A stretch of DNA of 64,000 bases from Aspidapion aeneum (Eukaryota > Arthropoda > Insecta > Coleoptera > Brentidae): contig OY755042.1 of assembly GCA_963576565.1 (NCBI GenBank), positions 4,020,112 through 4,084,111 of the forward strand. Direction: 5' to 3'. The position numbers and the translations under genes were made by a program. Below are positions 45,480 through 57,059 of this stretch, one piece after another (position 1 is the stretch's first letter; every line of letters starts with the position of its first letter). The notes under the pieces are model-generated. The model saw only the letters and a program-made list of their open reading frames with translations, was not told where the DNA came from and ran no database searches.

Positions 45480-46150
45480 ATATAAAAAATGATGTGAATG
45501 TTAAAATTCTGTGCTTAATCAAAAGTGCTCTACATGATTCTCGTTGGTTTACATTAGATATAAACCGCACAGCTTTTTTTTGAAGAGTGAGGATAACACT
45601 TAAGAGATACTGACTTAGTAAGTACCCCAGAATGGAATACCATAACCCAAGTGAGAGTGGAATAGAGCAAAATAAATTGTTCTTGCCATGTCCTCACCCA
45701 ACTCCGCTCTTGCACGCCTAACTGCAAAAGACCCAGACGAAAGTTTTTTACTTAATTTTATTATATGAATTTCAAATTTCAGAGCACAGTCAATCTGCAA
45801 ACCCAGAAATTTCGTAACTCTTTATTGCGGTAACGGAATAAAACCTAGGATGATATTTTCTATTTGACACTTAAAACCTAAAATACTGGTTTTTTCTATA
45901 TTAAAATTTTATTTAAATCCCGTTCGATGCAAGCGCTCAGAATGTTAATGTCTTTATGATACCATAGAACTGAGGTATCATCTACAAAAAGCGTGAACTC
46001 ACCTGAAATCCTAAATTTAACTAAATCATTAATATATATTAAAAAGAGCAATGGTCCCAAACCAAAACCCTGAGGCACCCCACAGTCAATACTCAAAAAG
46101 AAGATCGTAATTCGACACCAGCAACCGATTGCTTGCGAAAAGTAAGGTAT
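45480..46150 (-). pseudogene. LINE reverse transcriptase remnant
   Basis: Minus-strand pieces DCGVPQGFGLGPLLFLIYIN, GEFTLFVDDTSVLWYHKDIN (FVDD catalytic motif), LQIDCALKFEIHIIKLSKKL and HSHLGYGIPFWGTY. Scattered stops. Jockey/CR1-group layout. Confidence 0.7.
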
Positions 46151-46179
46151 GATTTCAACCACTAAAACTAAAATCATAA

Positions 46180-46460
46180 CAAACACAGATGAAGATATCA
46201 CAATCAGAATAAACCAAGAAAAATTGAACAAGTAGAGGAATATATCTGGGACAAATTATTAAACTAAAAAAAGAAAACCACATGGCTAAAATCAAGAGAC
46301 GAGTAAGATTGGCTTGGGCAGCATTGGGCAAATTAAGATACACATTAATTAAGTAGGGGAAGACCCCAAATCAGATGGATGAACAGGGCGACAGACAGAG
46401 AAGAATGGAAGATATTGGGGGAGGCCTTTGTCCAAAGATGGATCGAAGGAGGCTAAATAG
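46180..46460 (+). pseudogene. RTE-like LINE C-terminal remnant
   Basis: Pieces TIRINQEKLNK, KENHMAKIKRRVRLAWAALG, then GRPQIRWMNR-like and DREEWKILGEAFVQRWIEGG, in shifting frames. Abuts the opposite-strand fragment. Confidence 0.6.
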
Positions 46461-47419
46461 AATAGGTAGGGGTAACACCTAACTGTCTTGGGCGGAGTTT
46501 GGGCATCAACGAAGTAGGCAATGCTGATGGTCAATACAAGGTGGTGGTTCGGAAGTCACGTTAAGCGGATGATCCCGTCTTAGGAGCGTAGATGGCGCCA
46601 GTACGATAAAGACGCTGTGCTCGACAAAGAGTATCAGTATCAGACAAAATTTTGCCTACCGTGCTTGGCGGCCCGGCTCGTTGGGTCTTCATGTAGTATG
46701 AATGTGAGAGTGTATGAGTTGTGATTCTCCCAGCGGGCACCAAGTGAATTCGAATCAGATTATCTTTGTGTCCAACGAATTGAGCTGGAAAATGTCTGCA
46801 ATAAGCACACGAAGGCAATAAGGAAAAACGAAACAAAAGTATAGTAGATCTTATTGCAATGCATGAAGGTTCAAAAAATAAATCCTTCAAGCAGTTTGCT
46901 GAATTTTTTGTAAGTGTGTACTTAATTAGGTATTAAAAGATACATGTTGCGCATTAACTAAATAGCTACAACAAAGAAGTAAACAATGTTGAAACCCCTA
47001 TTAAAAAGTGAAAATTTCCACCGATCCGAGGATTAAAATAGGCTTTACGCTGAGTACTTCAAGTATTAAAATGTCATTCACGGAACATATTAGAAATTTA
47101 AATTATTTATATTATAAAAGTTTTGCATTTTCGTTAGCATTATGTTAAAAGTTAATCCAATCAGTTGAAGGTTTTAGTGGCAAAGCAAACGTTTCAAAGG
47201 TTTCCACAAAGACCTTTGCACTTACATATTGTAGGAAATAGGTGGGTAAAATGGGGTTCGGAGGTAAAACAAAGTACGGCAGAGTTTTAGCTAAACTGCA
47301 AAAAACTATAAATTTTTAATATTAGGCATTTTATCCTGATGACTAGTTACACTCTCTGTAATATGACTTCATAAATTGTTTTTTGCTCGACATGGTGTTG
47401 CGTTTTTTGAAGGTAGGTA
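46461..47419. other. Intergenic, nothing recognised
   Basis: A 109-codon minus-strand frame (46561-46890) lacks motifs. A GC-richer patch lies at 46560-46760. Confidence 0.35.
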
Positions 47420-48442
47420 CAGGGTGATTTTTTATAATTGCAAGATCGCTATAACTCGGTTATTATTGGGAGTAGAAAGTTCAAACAAAAACTGTTCGGT
47501 TTGGTAAATTATAGCCACTTTAGACCCACCATTAGTATTTTTTTATAGGTTATAATATACAGGGGGCGACAATCAGATCAATTTTTTTAAAGGGAACACC
47601 CTATATATTTTTGTATTTTTAAGTTTCGCAAAAAATTAGCTTTACAGATATATGTAACACTATGGCTCTATCTTTGTTAGTTTTCGCGATATTGACGATT
47701 GAAATTCCGAAAATTAGCAAATTTTAAATAGGTATACGGTGCGGAGTATTTAACGTATAGACTGTAAATAACAAACTGAAACAATATTGACTGACAGTTT
47801 GATAAATATAAATATTCATCTGTGTCAATTTTCATAGAAATTTAAAATCAAAAGACGACAATTTTTTAATGTTTCACGAAATTTTCTATATATCCCAAGA
47901 ATTGTGGATATATTAGGACATTGTCGGGCTGGATACAGTTCTCGATATTCTCTCGCAGTAGCAGTGGCATTTTTATTATTTTTCGCATATAATAAAAGTA
48001 TCTCTTGCTTTTCTGCATTGGAATAAAGCAACATTGTTGATAAATATTTAAAATTTGGCACTGACAATGTCATTAGGTATCCACACATCTTAATATTGTT
48101 TGTGACTTGTCACAGGAAATACTCCGCACTGTATTTAAAATTTGCTAATTTTCGGAATTTCAATCGTCAATATCTCGAAAACTGACAAAGATAGAGCCAT
48201 AGTGTTACATATATCTGTAAAGCTAATTTTTTGCGGAACTTAAAAATACAAAAATATATAGGATGTTCCCTTTAAAAAAATTGATCTGATTGTCGCCCCC
48301 TGTATATTATAACCTATAAAAAAATACTAATGGTGGGCCTAAAGTGGCCATAATTTACCAAACCGAATAGTTTTTGCTTGAACTTTCTACTCCCAATAAT
48401 AACCGAGTTATAGCGATCTTGCAATTATAAAAAATCACCCTG
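47420..48442. mobile_element. Mariner-type deletion derivative keeping part of the transposase
   Basis: Same ends as 14380-15156 (CAGGGTGATTTTTTATAATT), TA flanks (47418-47419, 48443-48444) and about 320-bp arms. The centre is longer and includes a DNA-binding-domain fragment. Confidence 0.85.
47825..48088 (-). pseudogene. Transposase N-terminal HTH (DUF4817-type) fragment
   Basis: LYSNAEKQEILLLYAKNNKN, ATATAREYRELYPARQCPN and IYRKFRET parallel the N-terminus of the transposase at 29249 (FTNAEMAEMHFVYG...ARRIYAERHPNR). It then runs into non-homologous sequence; the DDE domain is gone. Confidence 0.65.
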
Positions 48443-48554
48443 TACATATTTTTAAGACTTTTTTATATAATCAAACGCATTGTATTTAAAATTAGCCTTT
48501 TACTGTATTTAATTTTTGTTTAAATTTAACAGGTGGTTTGGAGCAAAACAGCAT

Positions 48555-48680
48555 TGGCGCACCCAGGGTGGGGGCTTGTGGTAGAGCCGTCGGTAGACTA
48601 GTAGCCGCCTGGAGCAAGAGGGGAATATGCCGCCGTTCCATAATAAAAACCATATCATGGGGCCTCGCCCCCCCCAAGAG
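48555..48680. mobile_element. GGCGCACC-ended MITE, copy 3, degraded
   Basis: ATTGGCGCACCCAGGGTGGG at the left; CCTCGCCCCCCCCAAGAG and a CATGGAGCGGGC end at the right. The interior differs from copies 1 and 2. Confidence 0.5.
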
Positions 48681-48814
48681 TTATTCATGGAGCGGGCAAA
48701 GTAAACGTTTTACACAAATTAAAAAAATACTCTGCCAATATATGGGCCCCTAAGCTCACACTAGGTACTATAGTTATAGTGTACGTGTGAGCTAATATAA
48801 CTAAAAACTGAAAT

Positions 48815-49155
48815 ATATTTTATTTAACTCCAGACTAAATTACCTTTTGTTTGATACCACACAAGCCATGTTTTGACTTAGACTCAAATTTTTGAAATCT
48901 ACCCCCACCCTTAAAAAAAACAAAAAACTAAAATGTATTTTGTTAAACTCCGGACTCAATTACCTTTCGTTTGATACCACACAAGCCATGTTTTGACTTA
49001 AACTCAAATTTTTGAAATCTACCCCCACCCTTAAAAAAAACAAAAAACTAAAATGTATTTTGTTAAACTCCGGACTCAATTACCTTTCGTTTGATATCAC
49101 ACACGCCATATTTTCACATAAACTCTAATTTTTGAAATCTACCCCCACCCTTTTA
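48815..49155. repeat. Three 120-bp tandem units
   Basis: ACTCAATTACCTTTCGTTTG recurs at 48953 and 49073 with a variant at 48833. Unit two and the first half of unit three are nearly identical. Confidence 0.85.
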
Positions 49156-49280
49156 TTTGGTTTCTGTTCGGTGGATTTTGTTCATTTTTAAATGGGACCA
49201 TCTCGACCCAAGACCCAGCCTAGGTACCAAATTTCATTAAAATCGGCCAAGCGGTTTATGAGTTATGCGCGTTGGTCTTT

Positions 49281-49330
49281 ACAGACATACAGACAGACAG
49301 ACAGACATACAGACAGACAGACAGACAGAC
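49281..49330. repeat. (CAGA)n microsatellite
   Basis: About 12 units, in the same place in the copy at 61797-61832. Confidence 0.85.
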
Positions 49331-49470
49331 GGCGCAACAAAAAAGTTTCAAAATCATCTGAAACGCAAAGATATATAAAAATTTTTGAAATCGGAGCAAC
49401 TTTTTTTTTCTCGAAAAAATTAGGATCACCATAGCTCACACTACTATAGTATAGTATATGTGTGAGCTAA

Positions 49471-49889
49471 AATATATGATGGAGTTTTAAATCGCGAAAC
49501 AATGTTGATACTCATTTGCTAACAGAAATAAGCCTATAAATTTAAGTACTCCATACTGCCCCCTTTTCCCTAGGTATCTGTATTACCTCGCTACTTTCCT
49601 TTAAGCGCTGAATCGGGGCTGCGACCTGTTGTACTCCACTAGAGATTTTAAAAAAATAATATATAGTACTCAGCTAACTACAGAAATAAGAATATTACAG
49701 AGGAGTGTTCACTCTTCTCATGATGTACCAAGTGCTGAAGTGCAAAGTTCGAATTTTAAGTTACAAGCACAAAACTATCAGTTTTTCTTTCTGTGGAGAA
49801 TAGAGTTGGGGTCTCCAAACTTTTTTTTTGTTAAATGATTGTTTTTTTAAGACCCAAAGACGGTGAAAGAGTATATTTTTACCATATGG
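49471..49889. other. Intergenic, nothing recognised
   Basis: No supported feature. Confidence 0.35.
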
Positions 49890-49899
49890 ATAAGGTAGT

Positions 49900-51307
49900 A
49901 GTAGGAGAAAATCTCACATATATTATCAATCAATGCATAAACGGACATCCAGTACCTGATGATTGGAAAATTGCATTCATATCATCAATACATAAAAAGG
50001 AAACAAGCTGAATTGCAACAACTACAGAGGAATTACAGTAACCAGTACTTTAAGTAGATTGTACGGTAGGATTCTTAGAAACCTAATAGAGAATGATTTT
50101 CATGACCAAGAAGAAGAAGAGCAAAGTGGGTTTCGTGCAGGCAGATCTTGTAGTGATAATGTTTTTCGTCTTAAACAACTAATTGAGAAAAGGAGTGCCA
50201 GAAATATAGAGACAAATGTTACCTTTGTGGACTTACAAAAAGTATATGATACCGTTCTAGTAGAAAAATTATGGACAGTGTTAGAACAAACTAATATCAA
50301 TCATACATATATAAAAGCGATAAAAAAGCTTTACGAAGGGTCAAAATCTAAAATGAAATTGGAAATCGACTTTCAAAAAAATTCCAGGTATCCAAAGGCT
50401 TAAGACAGGGATATTGTATCTTTCCAACTCTTTTTAAAATATATATCGCAGTAGCTCTAAACAACTGGAAACGTAAAGTACACGGCATGGGAATACAACT
50501 TAACGACCGATTTAACATATACACTCTACAGTTTGCTGACAACCAAGTAATTGTAGCTAATATAAGACATGGAGTATATGATGCGAAAGTTAACGGAAGA
50601 ATACCAAAAGTGGAGGTTAACTGTGAACGTGGACAAGATACAGTACTTATGTATTGGAAACGAATCAAGTGAGTTAGAACTAAACAATGGACAAACAATA
50701 TCTCCATGCAATGAGTATGTATACTTGGGTGTCACATTTAATAAGACAGGAACAGACTGTAAGGAACTGGAAAAAGTATAGTAAAAGCAAAAAAGGTAAT
50801 TGGTTGTCTTAACAGTATTTTATAGAGCAGAGAGATAAAAAAGAATGTAAAATTTAACATATATGAAACAATGGTGAAAAGCACGCTGTTGTATGGAATA
50901 GAGACTTGTCGCGTAACAGAAAAATACAATGCAAAAATGGAAAGTGTCGAAATTGATGCAATAAGAAGATCAATGAGAATATCTAGAACAGATCATATAA
51001 GAAATGAGATCATAAAAGAAAGAATGGGAATCGAGGGAAGCATAACGGATGACATCACTAAAAGACAACTGATATGGTACGGCCATGTACAACGGATGAG
51101 CGACGAAAGATTACCAAAGCAGGTCCTAGAATGGCAACCAATAGGGCGCAGAAAAAGAGGGCGTCCCAAACTGGAATAGCAACAGTCAATCCAAAGATCA
51201 ATGAGTCAAAAAAACCTGACGGAAGATGATTGTCAGGATCGAAGAAGGTGGAGAATAGGCGTCGGACAACGTAGAAAAACGTTCTAAGCCGACATAATAG
51301 TAGTAGT
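49900..51307 (+). pseudogene. RTE-like LINE, 5'-truncated, copy B
   Basis: Direct repeats ATAAGGTAGT at 49890-49899 and 51308-51317; the 3' tail is TAGTAGTAG. Same family and same coding order as copy A, all on one strand: VPDDWKIAFISSIH, SGFRAGRSCSDNVFRLKQL, VTFVDLQKVYDTV, the catalytic motif as FADNQVIVA (Asp to Asn), NVDKIQYLCIGNESSE, IWYGHVQRMSDERLPKQVLE. Frameshifts at about 50007, 50355, 50570 and 50775 and a stop in LEWQQ mark it as dead. Confidence 0.87.
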
Positions 51308-51317
51308 ATAAGGTAGT

Positions 51318-52079
51318 TAGCAGAAGCAACGACCGCACCGAGGGTGTTCACAGGCTCAAGCGTTTGATTTGACGCCCCGAAGCGATCAGCAGCCCTGCCT
51401 CTTTTTTTGAATGGGTGGCATCAACAGAATAGGTTTTTACCTATTGCCTATTACCTATTGCAAAAATCAGCTGAAATTTATTAGCGATTTTATTTATATT
51501 ATTCATTAGTATTAAATTTAATTGAACTGCCGATTTTCTAATTTCCTGATAATATTTAGTCCGTGAAGGTCATTTTAGTTCATTACTCCTTTCACTAGCT
51601 TGTTTTTCCTTTAGCCTTTTTTGCGCTTTGTTAATGTGGAGTTCGTTAATTCATCTTCATTTTTCAGTCTTTTGTATTTTTTATTTTTTTTGTTTATACC
51701 TACCATTAAAACACGTTTTGTGGTAAGCGTCTAATTTACCAGGTGAACGAGTACTTATTTATAACATTTTCTATACAGGTACGACCAGGAAATTGGTCAT
51801 TTTAGTGACCATTGTAAAAACCCACCTTTATATTATTTACCTTTCTATTCCGCAAAATGGAAGATGTAATTTTTACATAAAAAATTGAGTAAAAAAATGC
51901 GATATTTATGTATTTTTTACCAAAATTGTCTCATCGGTGCCCCTCTAGCGGCCATATAATTTACATTTTAACTACTTACTTAGAAGGTATACCTACTTTA
52001 TAGTAAGTTATAGGTCTACAGCTGTCTATACAGGGTGTTTCAGAGTTGTAGTGCCAAAATCCCAGGGTAGATTCTAAAA
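51318..52079. other. Intergenic, nothing recognised
   Basis: A CAGGGTGTTTCAGAG end at 52029 may be a truncated mariner-type terminus. Confidence 0.35.
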
Positions 52080-52335
52080 CCTCAATGCTGACTCAAGGAG
52101 TCCCGCAGGGGTCCGTTCTTGGACCTATACTGTTCTTCATTTACGTAAATGACCTGTAAGACTGTCGATAATGGTGTTTGTAATTTTTGCAGATGACACC
52201 ACCATCTTTTGGAAACATAGGGACGAGAATATTTTGGCAAGAATGGTGGAACAAGATCTGGGTAGGGTCAAGGAAAGATGTGATCCTAATTTTCTTGTGT
52301 TCAATATTAAAAAACAAATATTCTTTTTAAATTAA
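52080..52335 (+). pseudogene. LINE reverse transcriptase fragment
   Basis: MLTQGVPQGSVLGPILFFIY, VNDL, then after a frameshift VFVIFADDTTIFWKHRDENI. Only the palm is left. Confidence 0.7.
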
Positions 52336-52429
52336 AATTCTTTAAAATTTATATTAAAAACAGCGAAAACTGTATCCAATGTAAAATCATTCGCAGATTA
52401 AAACAAAATAAAATTAACTAGCTAGGAAT

Positions 52430-52672
52430 AAAACTCTTGTAGGCTGTAGGCTAGAAGGAACTTTTTTAGGTTAACACGAAATGCAAAAGAGTTACTTGTA
52501 TTTTTTATGCCTATAGGTAGTTTATTAAAAATTTTGACACTTTCATAGATCACAGAGTTCTTTGTAAGAGTGAATTTGGATATAGGTAAAGGCAGGTTGT
52601 GTTGTCTTAAATTGTAGTGTGATTCTCTTTCAAAGATCTGGAATTTTTTGTATATTAAAAAGGCTGTTTCGA
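52430..52672 (-). pseudogene. LINE ORF2 C-terminal fragment
   Basis: The minus strand reads HYNLRQHNLPLPISKFTLTK, NSVIYESVKIFNKLPIGIKN and FRVNLKKFLL to a stop, the usual C-terminus of jockey/CR1-group RTs. It may not belong to the plus-strand fragment next to it. Confidence 0.6.
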
Positions 52673-52675
52673 ATA

Positions 52676-53220
52676 TAATAAATTTAGAAAAAAAAACTTT
52701 TTGAAAACAAGCTTTTATAAAATGGACTAAAAAGCATAAAATAATTTTTTGAGTGTTCTCATATCATAATAATAAAAGCCATGGGCGTATTAAAGGAAAT
52801 TTACCCGTTTTTGTTTTAGCCTTGTTAACTCGAATTTTAGTGAAAATCCAAATTTATTATATTAAGCAGAGAAATGTAAGGGTAGACAATTTAACCCAAC
52901 CCAACCCAACCCTACTCAAGCACACCCTTACATTTTTCTGATATGGATGGGCATTATTACGCCTGCTTCATATTAGGCAGATCATCTGCGACCGGCAGTG
53001 TGTCGATTTATTTTGTCACATTGAAAAAGAAGAGTCGGGCCATCATCGGTTGTGGCCGATCCACCAAATGCGCATGGAAAGGCATTTACCTAATATTAAA
53101 TACGCCCATCGCTTTTATTATTATGATATCAGAACACTCAAAAAATTATTTTATGCTTTTTAGTCCATTTTATAAAAGTTTGTTTTCAAAAAGTTTTTTT
53201 TTTCTAAATTTATTTTTTAA
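52676..53220. mobile_element. 545-bp inverted-repeat MITE
   Basis: Arms of about 125 bp (52676-52800 and 53088-53220), for example AAGCATAAAATAATTTTTTG in the left arm and its inverse on the right. The centre has an AACCCAACCC run and no gene. Confidence 0.75.
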
Positions 53221-53282
53221 TTTTTAGATTTGTTTGTCTATACATTTCAGCTAGCGCATGGATATTGGAGGGTTCGTTATTA

Positions 53283-54200
53283 TTATAATCATTATACGCA
53301 AGGATTCATTAATTTTGGTCGAGATCGAACAAACTAAAGCCTTACCTCTTCTACGCCCCCCCCCCTTTTTTAGTAGGAGAGCATGTGAATTTTGAAATCA
53401 ATTAGATACCTACGTGGAAGTCAGTTGGAAGTAATCATAAAAACTTGTCATGAAATCGTCCATTTTGAATTCGCCATATTGAATTTTTGTAATCTGATGA
53501 AAAATTCGTAATCCTCATCCTCAAAAATCCCCAATTTTGGTGGAAATCCGACAAACTAAAATTTTACCCCCTCTCCGCCCTCCACGTTAGGGGGGAGGTA
53601 GGCAGATAGTGATACCACATTATTGGATTGTCATCGGAAATATAACGGTATGCGAAATTTGAAGTTAATCCGATACCTGGAAGTCAGTTGAAAGTAATCA
53701 GAAAAACTTGACATTAAATCGTCCATTTTAAATCCGCCATATTGAATTTTAGTAATCTGATCAAAAATTCGTAATCCTCATCCTCAAAAACCCCCAGATA
53801 CCAATTTTGGTGGAAATCCAACAAACTAAAATTTTACCCCCTCTCCGCCCTCCAGGTTAGGGGTGAGGTAGGCAGTCAGTGATACCACACTATTGGATTG
53901 TCATCGGAACTATAAGAGTGTGCGAAATTTGAAGTCAATCGCATACGTGGAAGTCAGTTGAAAGTAATCAGAGAAACTTGACATTCAATCGTCCAAAAGT
54001 TCGTAATTCTCATCCTCAAAAACCCCCAGATACCAATTTTGGTTGCAATCGGACAAACAAAAGTTTTACCCCCTCTCCACCCCCCACGTTAGGGGTGTGG
54101 TAGGTACCCGATGAAACCATATTATTGTATTGTCATCGGAACTAAGACGCTATGCGAAATTTGAAGTCAATCGGATGTTTAGAAGTTCTTCAAAAATGAG
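53283..54200. repeat. Tandem array of about 270-bp units, about four copies
   Basis: ATTTTACCCCCTCTCCGCCC recurs at about 53562 and 53831, with variants near 53350 and 54065. TTGGATTGTCATCGGAA and TTCGTAATCCTCATCCTCAA recur in the same order. Confidence 0.75.
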
Positions 54201-55656
54201 TTGCAAGATTTGATTACATACATACCCACATTCATACAGGTGAAGTTAAATAAAAGCTTGTAAAAAAATGCATGGAACTGATAAAATTTTATGCTTAATG
54301 AAAGGTGGTTTACAGCTGTCTCTGCATTTCGCCTGGCCAAGATACCTTACTGCCCTTTTTGGTAAGATGAAAACAGATTGAATTGAGCCATTGAGTTGTA
54401 TAACGCCCTAAAAGGGCGTTAGAGACGGAAAGACAAGGCATTTTTTATTGACCCTATCCAATTTGGTTCCTATGGTCGGGTATTTCTTTTACAATAAAAA
54501 CAGAGATAGACATTATTGAACATGTGAAACGGACAAAGATAGGGTGATTTTGCATGCTAATAATACCCTAGATAATATAAGGGTACTTTTATCTCTTTCA
54601 CACTGACGGCATAAGTGCGACAGAAAAGCAGCTGGCTACCTTTAATCCACCTGCCGTATTTTGAGTGATTCTACCTGTTAGTCCGTGTATACAGGGAAAA
54701 CTGATAGACAATGTTGTCTAAGTACGGAAATGATTTTTTTTGAATTTTGTGCGGGAATATTACAAAAAGAAATCTTAAAACGTTTAAAAACAAGTTTAGA
54801 AGTAACTATTTGAGTTTAAACATGGTCCAAAATTGTTTTTTGTGCAAAAGAAGAAAAAAAATCCATAAAAAAACAACATTTCATGGGTAAGTCGTCTTGA
54901 CGGATAGTTTTTCCTAAAACACGAGAAAGTTCAGTAGCGTCACGATAGATAGTTTTTTCTGCGACCGTGCGATTTTACCCTCACACATTTTGATTCAGAA
55001 AGTGTCATTCCCCGCACTTTTTTTTGCATTGCATGAAAATTAAAAAAAAGTATTTGATTTTCTTAAAAATGATTTCTTTTTAAATGCTTACATACCGATT
55101 TTTATCCAGTTGTTTTTGTTTTTTCGAACCAAACTTTTGACATGTCACGGTCGAGTTTCATACATCTTGATGAATTGTTACACACACTGATCTATGTTTT
55201 TATAAATTTCGATAAATTTAATGTTTTTTGCGGACTTTACAGTAATTTTAAGTTAAATTTTGGTCTTTCATCGCGAAAGTATATATTTATTATTATATGA
55301 CCACCGCGACCGGTCTACAGGCCGGTATCATATGTTTATGTCCTTCTAATGTCATTTGACTATCATGCTGTCTTACTTAATAAGGTCACTTAGTTTAATT
55401 AATAATTTTGTCCTACATAATATAAAAGAAGAATAGAAACCAACAAAAAATTTGTGACACTTCGATTACCCATTTTCTTTGATTGCGATGGATTAGGGTG
55501 ACCAGATTACGGTTTATTAGGGTGCCCAGAGTGCCCAAAAAAAGATTTTGAAAAATTTCCCTAAAAAAATTGAAGACCAAACACTCACTCGCCACTCAAT
55601 GTTTATGGTCGCATACACTAATCCTAACTCGATTTCCGACGATTATGGACAATGGT
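54201..55656. other. Intergenic, nothing recognised
   Basis: AT-rich; no open frame, repeat boundary or exon-like island can be supported. Confidence 0.4.
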
Positions 55657-55825
55657 CACCCCCTGGACATAAACCTAACAACTTTTACTATATTTATTAA
55701 CAATAGGTAGGTTAGGTTTGGTTAGGTTGGGTTAGGTTGGGGTTACCCCCTGGACATAAACCTAACAACTTTTACTATATTTATTAACAATAGGTAGGTT
55801 AGGTTTGGTTAGGTTGGGTTAGGTT
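55657..55825. repeat. Direct duplication leading into the satellite
   Basis: CACCCCCTGGACATAAACCTA-type segment through AATAGGTAGGTTAGGTTTGG is present twice (about 55657-55741 and 55742-55826), each copy ending in TTAGGTTGGG units. Confidence 0.8.
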
Positions 55826-56393
55826 GGGTTAGATTGGGTTAGGTTGGGTTAGGTTGGGTTAGGTTGGGTTAGGTTGGGTTAGGTTGGGTTAGGTTGGGTT
55901 AGGTTGGGTTAGGTTGGGCTGGGTTGGGTTAGGTTGGGTTAGGTTGGGTTAGGTTGGGTTAGGTTGGGTTAGGTTGGGTTAGGTTGGGTTAGGTTGGGTT
56001 AGGTTGGGTTAGGTTGGGTTAGGTTGGGTTAGGTTGGGTTAGGTTGGGTTAGGTTGGGTTATGTTGGGTTAGGTTGGGTTAGGTTGGGTTAGATTAGGTT
56101 GGGTTAGGTTGGGTTAGGTTGGGTTAGGTTGGGTTAGGTTGGGTTAGGTTGGGTTAGGTTGGGTTAGGTTGGGTTAGGTTGGGTTAGGTTGGGTTAGGTT
56201 GGGTTAGGTTGGGTTAGGTTGGGTTAGGTTGGGTTAGGTTGGGTTAGGTTGGGTTAGGTTGGGTTAGGTTGGGTTAGGTTGGGTTAGGTTGGGTTAGGTT
56301 GGGTTAGGTTGGGTTAGGTTGGGTTAGGTTGGGTTAGGTTGGGTTAGGTTGGGTTAGGTTGGGTTAGGTTGGGTTAGGTTGGGTTAGGTTGGT
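55806..56393. repeat. (TTAGGTTGGG)n decamer satellite, about 58 units
   Basis: Almost uninterrupted; only a few variants (near 55831, 55919, 56062 and 56092). It contains the insect telomere pentamer TTAGG alternating with TTGGG. Degenerate GGTTCGGTT-type sequence continues to about 56570. Confidence 0.95.
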
Positions 56394-56570
56394 TCAGTTT
56401 GAGTATGTTCGGTTAGGTTCCGCTAGGATTGTTTAGGTTAGGTTTAGCTATATTCGGTTAGGTTCGGTTCAGTTTAAGCAAATCGAACCGAACCAAACCG
56501 AACCGTTAGATTCGGTTTGATTTGGTTCATTTCGATACGGATGGGTTCAGTTTGCTTTTGTTCAGTTAGA

Positions 56571-57059
56571 CCTTCGATAAATTTTAAAAAAGTAAATAAT
56601 TGTTAATTTTTAGTGTTTTAAGGAATAAAAATTGATATAATGTTCAATTAAACTAATTTTTATTTGTAAAAATGTAGGAATCATAGTTTTCTTAATTTTG
56701 TTTTGAATTTCATGCTTTTTTAAAAATTGTGCATTTTCATAAAAGGACCAAAAAAACTGACCCGATTTCGATCAGTGACCTTAGTTATTTCAAGTTTTTG
56801 TTGACAGCTGATAGACGTCAGGGACCGTTTTGTTTCAGTTTGAAATGAGAAAATGCTTCTTTTGTAGCAATTTGTATGGGTTTTAATGGGGTTTTAAGAA
56901 TGTTTCAATTTCAATTTTTTTAACAAAATCAACGATAGTCCGCAATTTTTTTTTTAGAAATCACTATAAAATGGTCTAAAATTATCATTTTTCAAAAAAC
57001 TTCGTAGTTTTAAGAAAGGTGGTAAAACGTACCAGACCCCTGAAATGTGTTGCAGTCTA
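56571..57059. other. Intergenic, nothing recognised
   Basis: No supported feature. Confidence 0.35.

Larger units (their letters stand above)
48753..49470. mobile_element. HINE/DINE-1-like repeat with terminal hairpins, copy 1
   Basis: AGCTCACAC...GTGTGAGCT hairpins at 48753-48793 and 49433-49468 bound the unit. Inside are 120-bp tandem units, a conserved block (ACCAAATTTCATTAAAATCGG), a CAGA tetranucleotide run and a conserved 3' block ending CTAA. This organisation resembles non-autonomous Helentron/Helitron-derived elements; no Rep/helicase is present, so the assignment is by structure only. Confidence 0.5.

Noticed and set aside
46561..46890. 109-codon minus-strand frame
   Set aside because: No recognisable motif, and the region lies between LINE debris; left as unassigned sequence.
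55736..56393. CRISPR-like regular repetition
   Set aside because: The decamer units are contiguous without unique spacers; it is a satellite in eukaryotic DNA.
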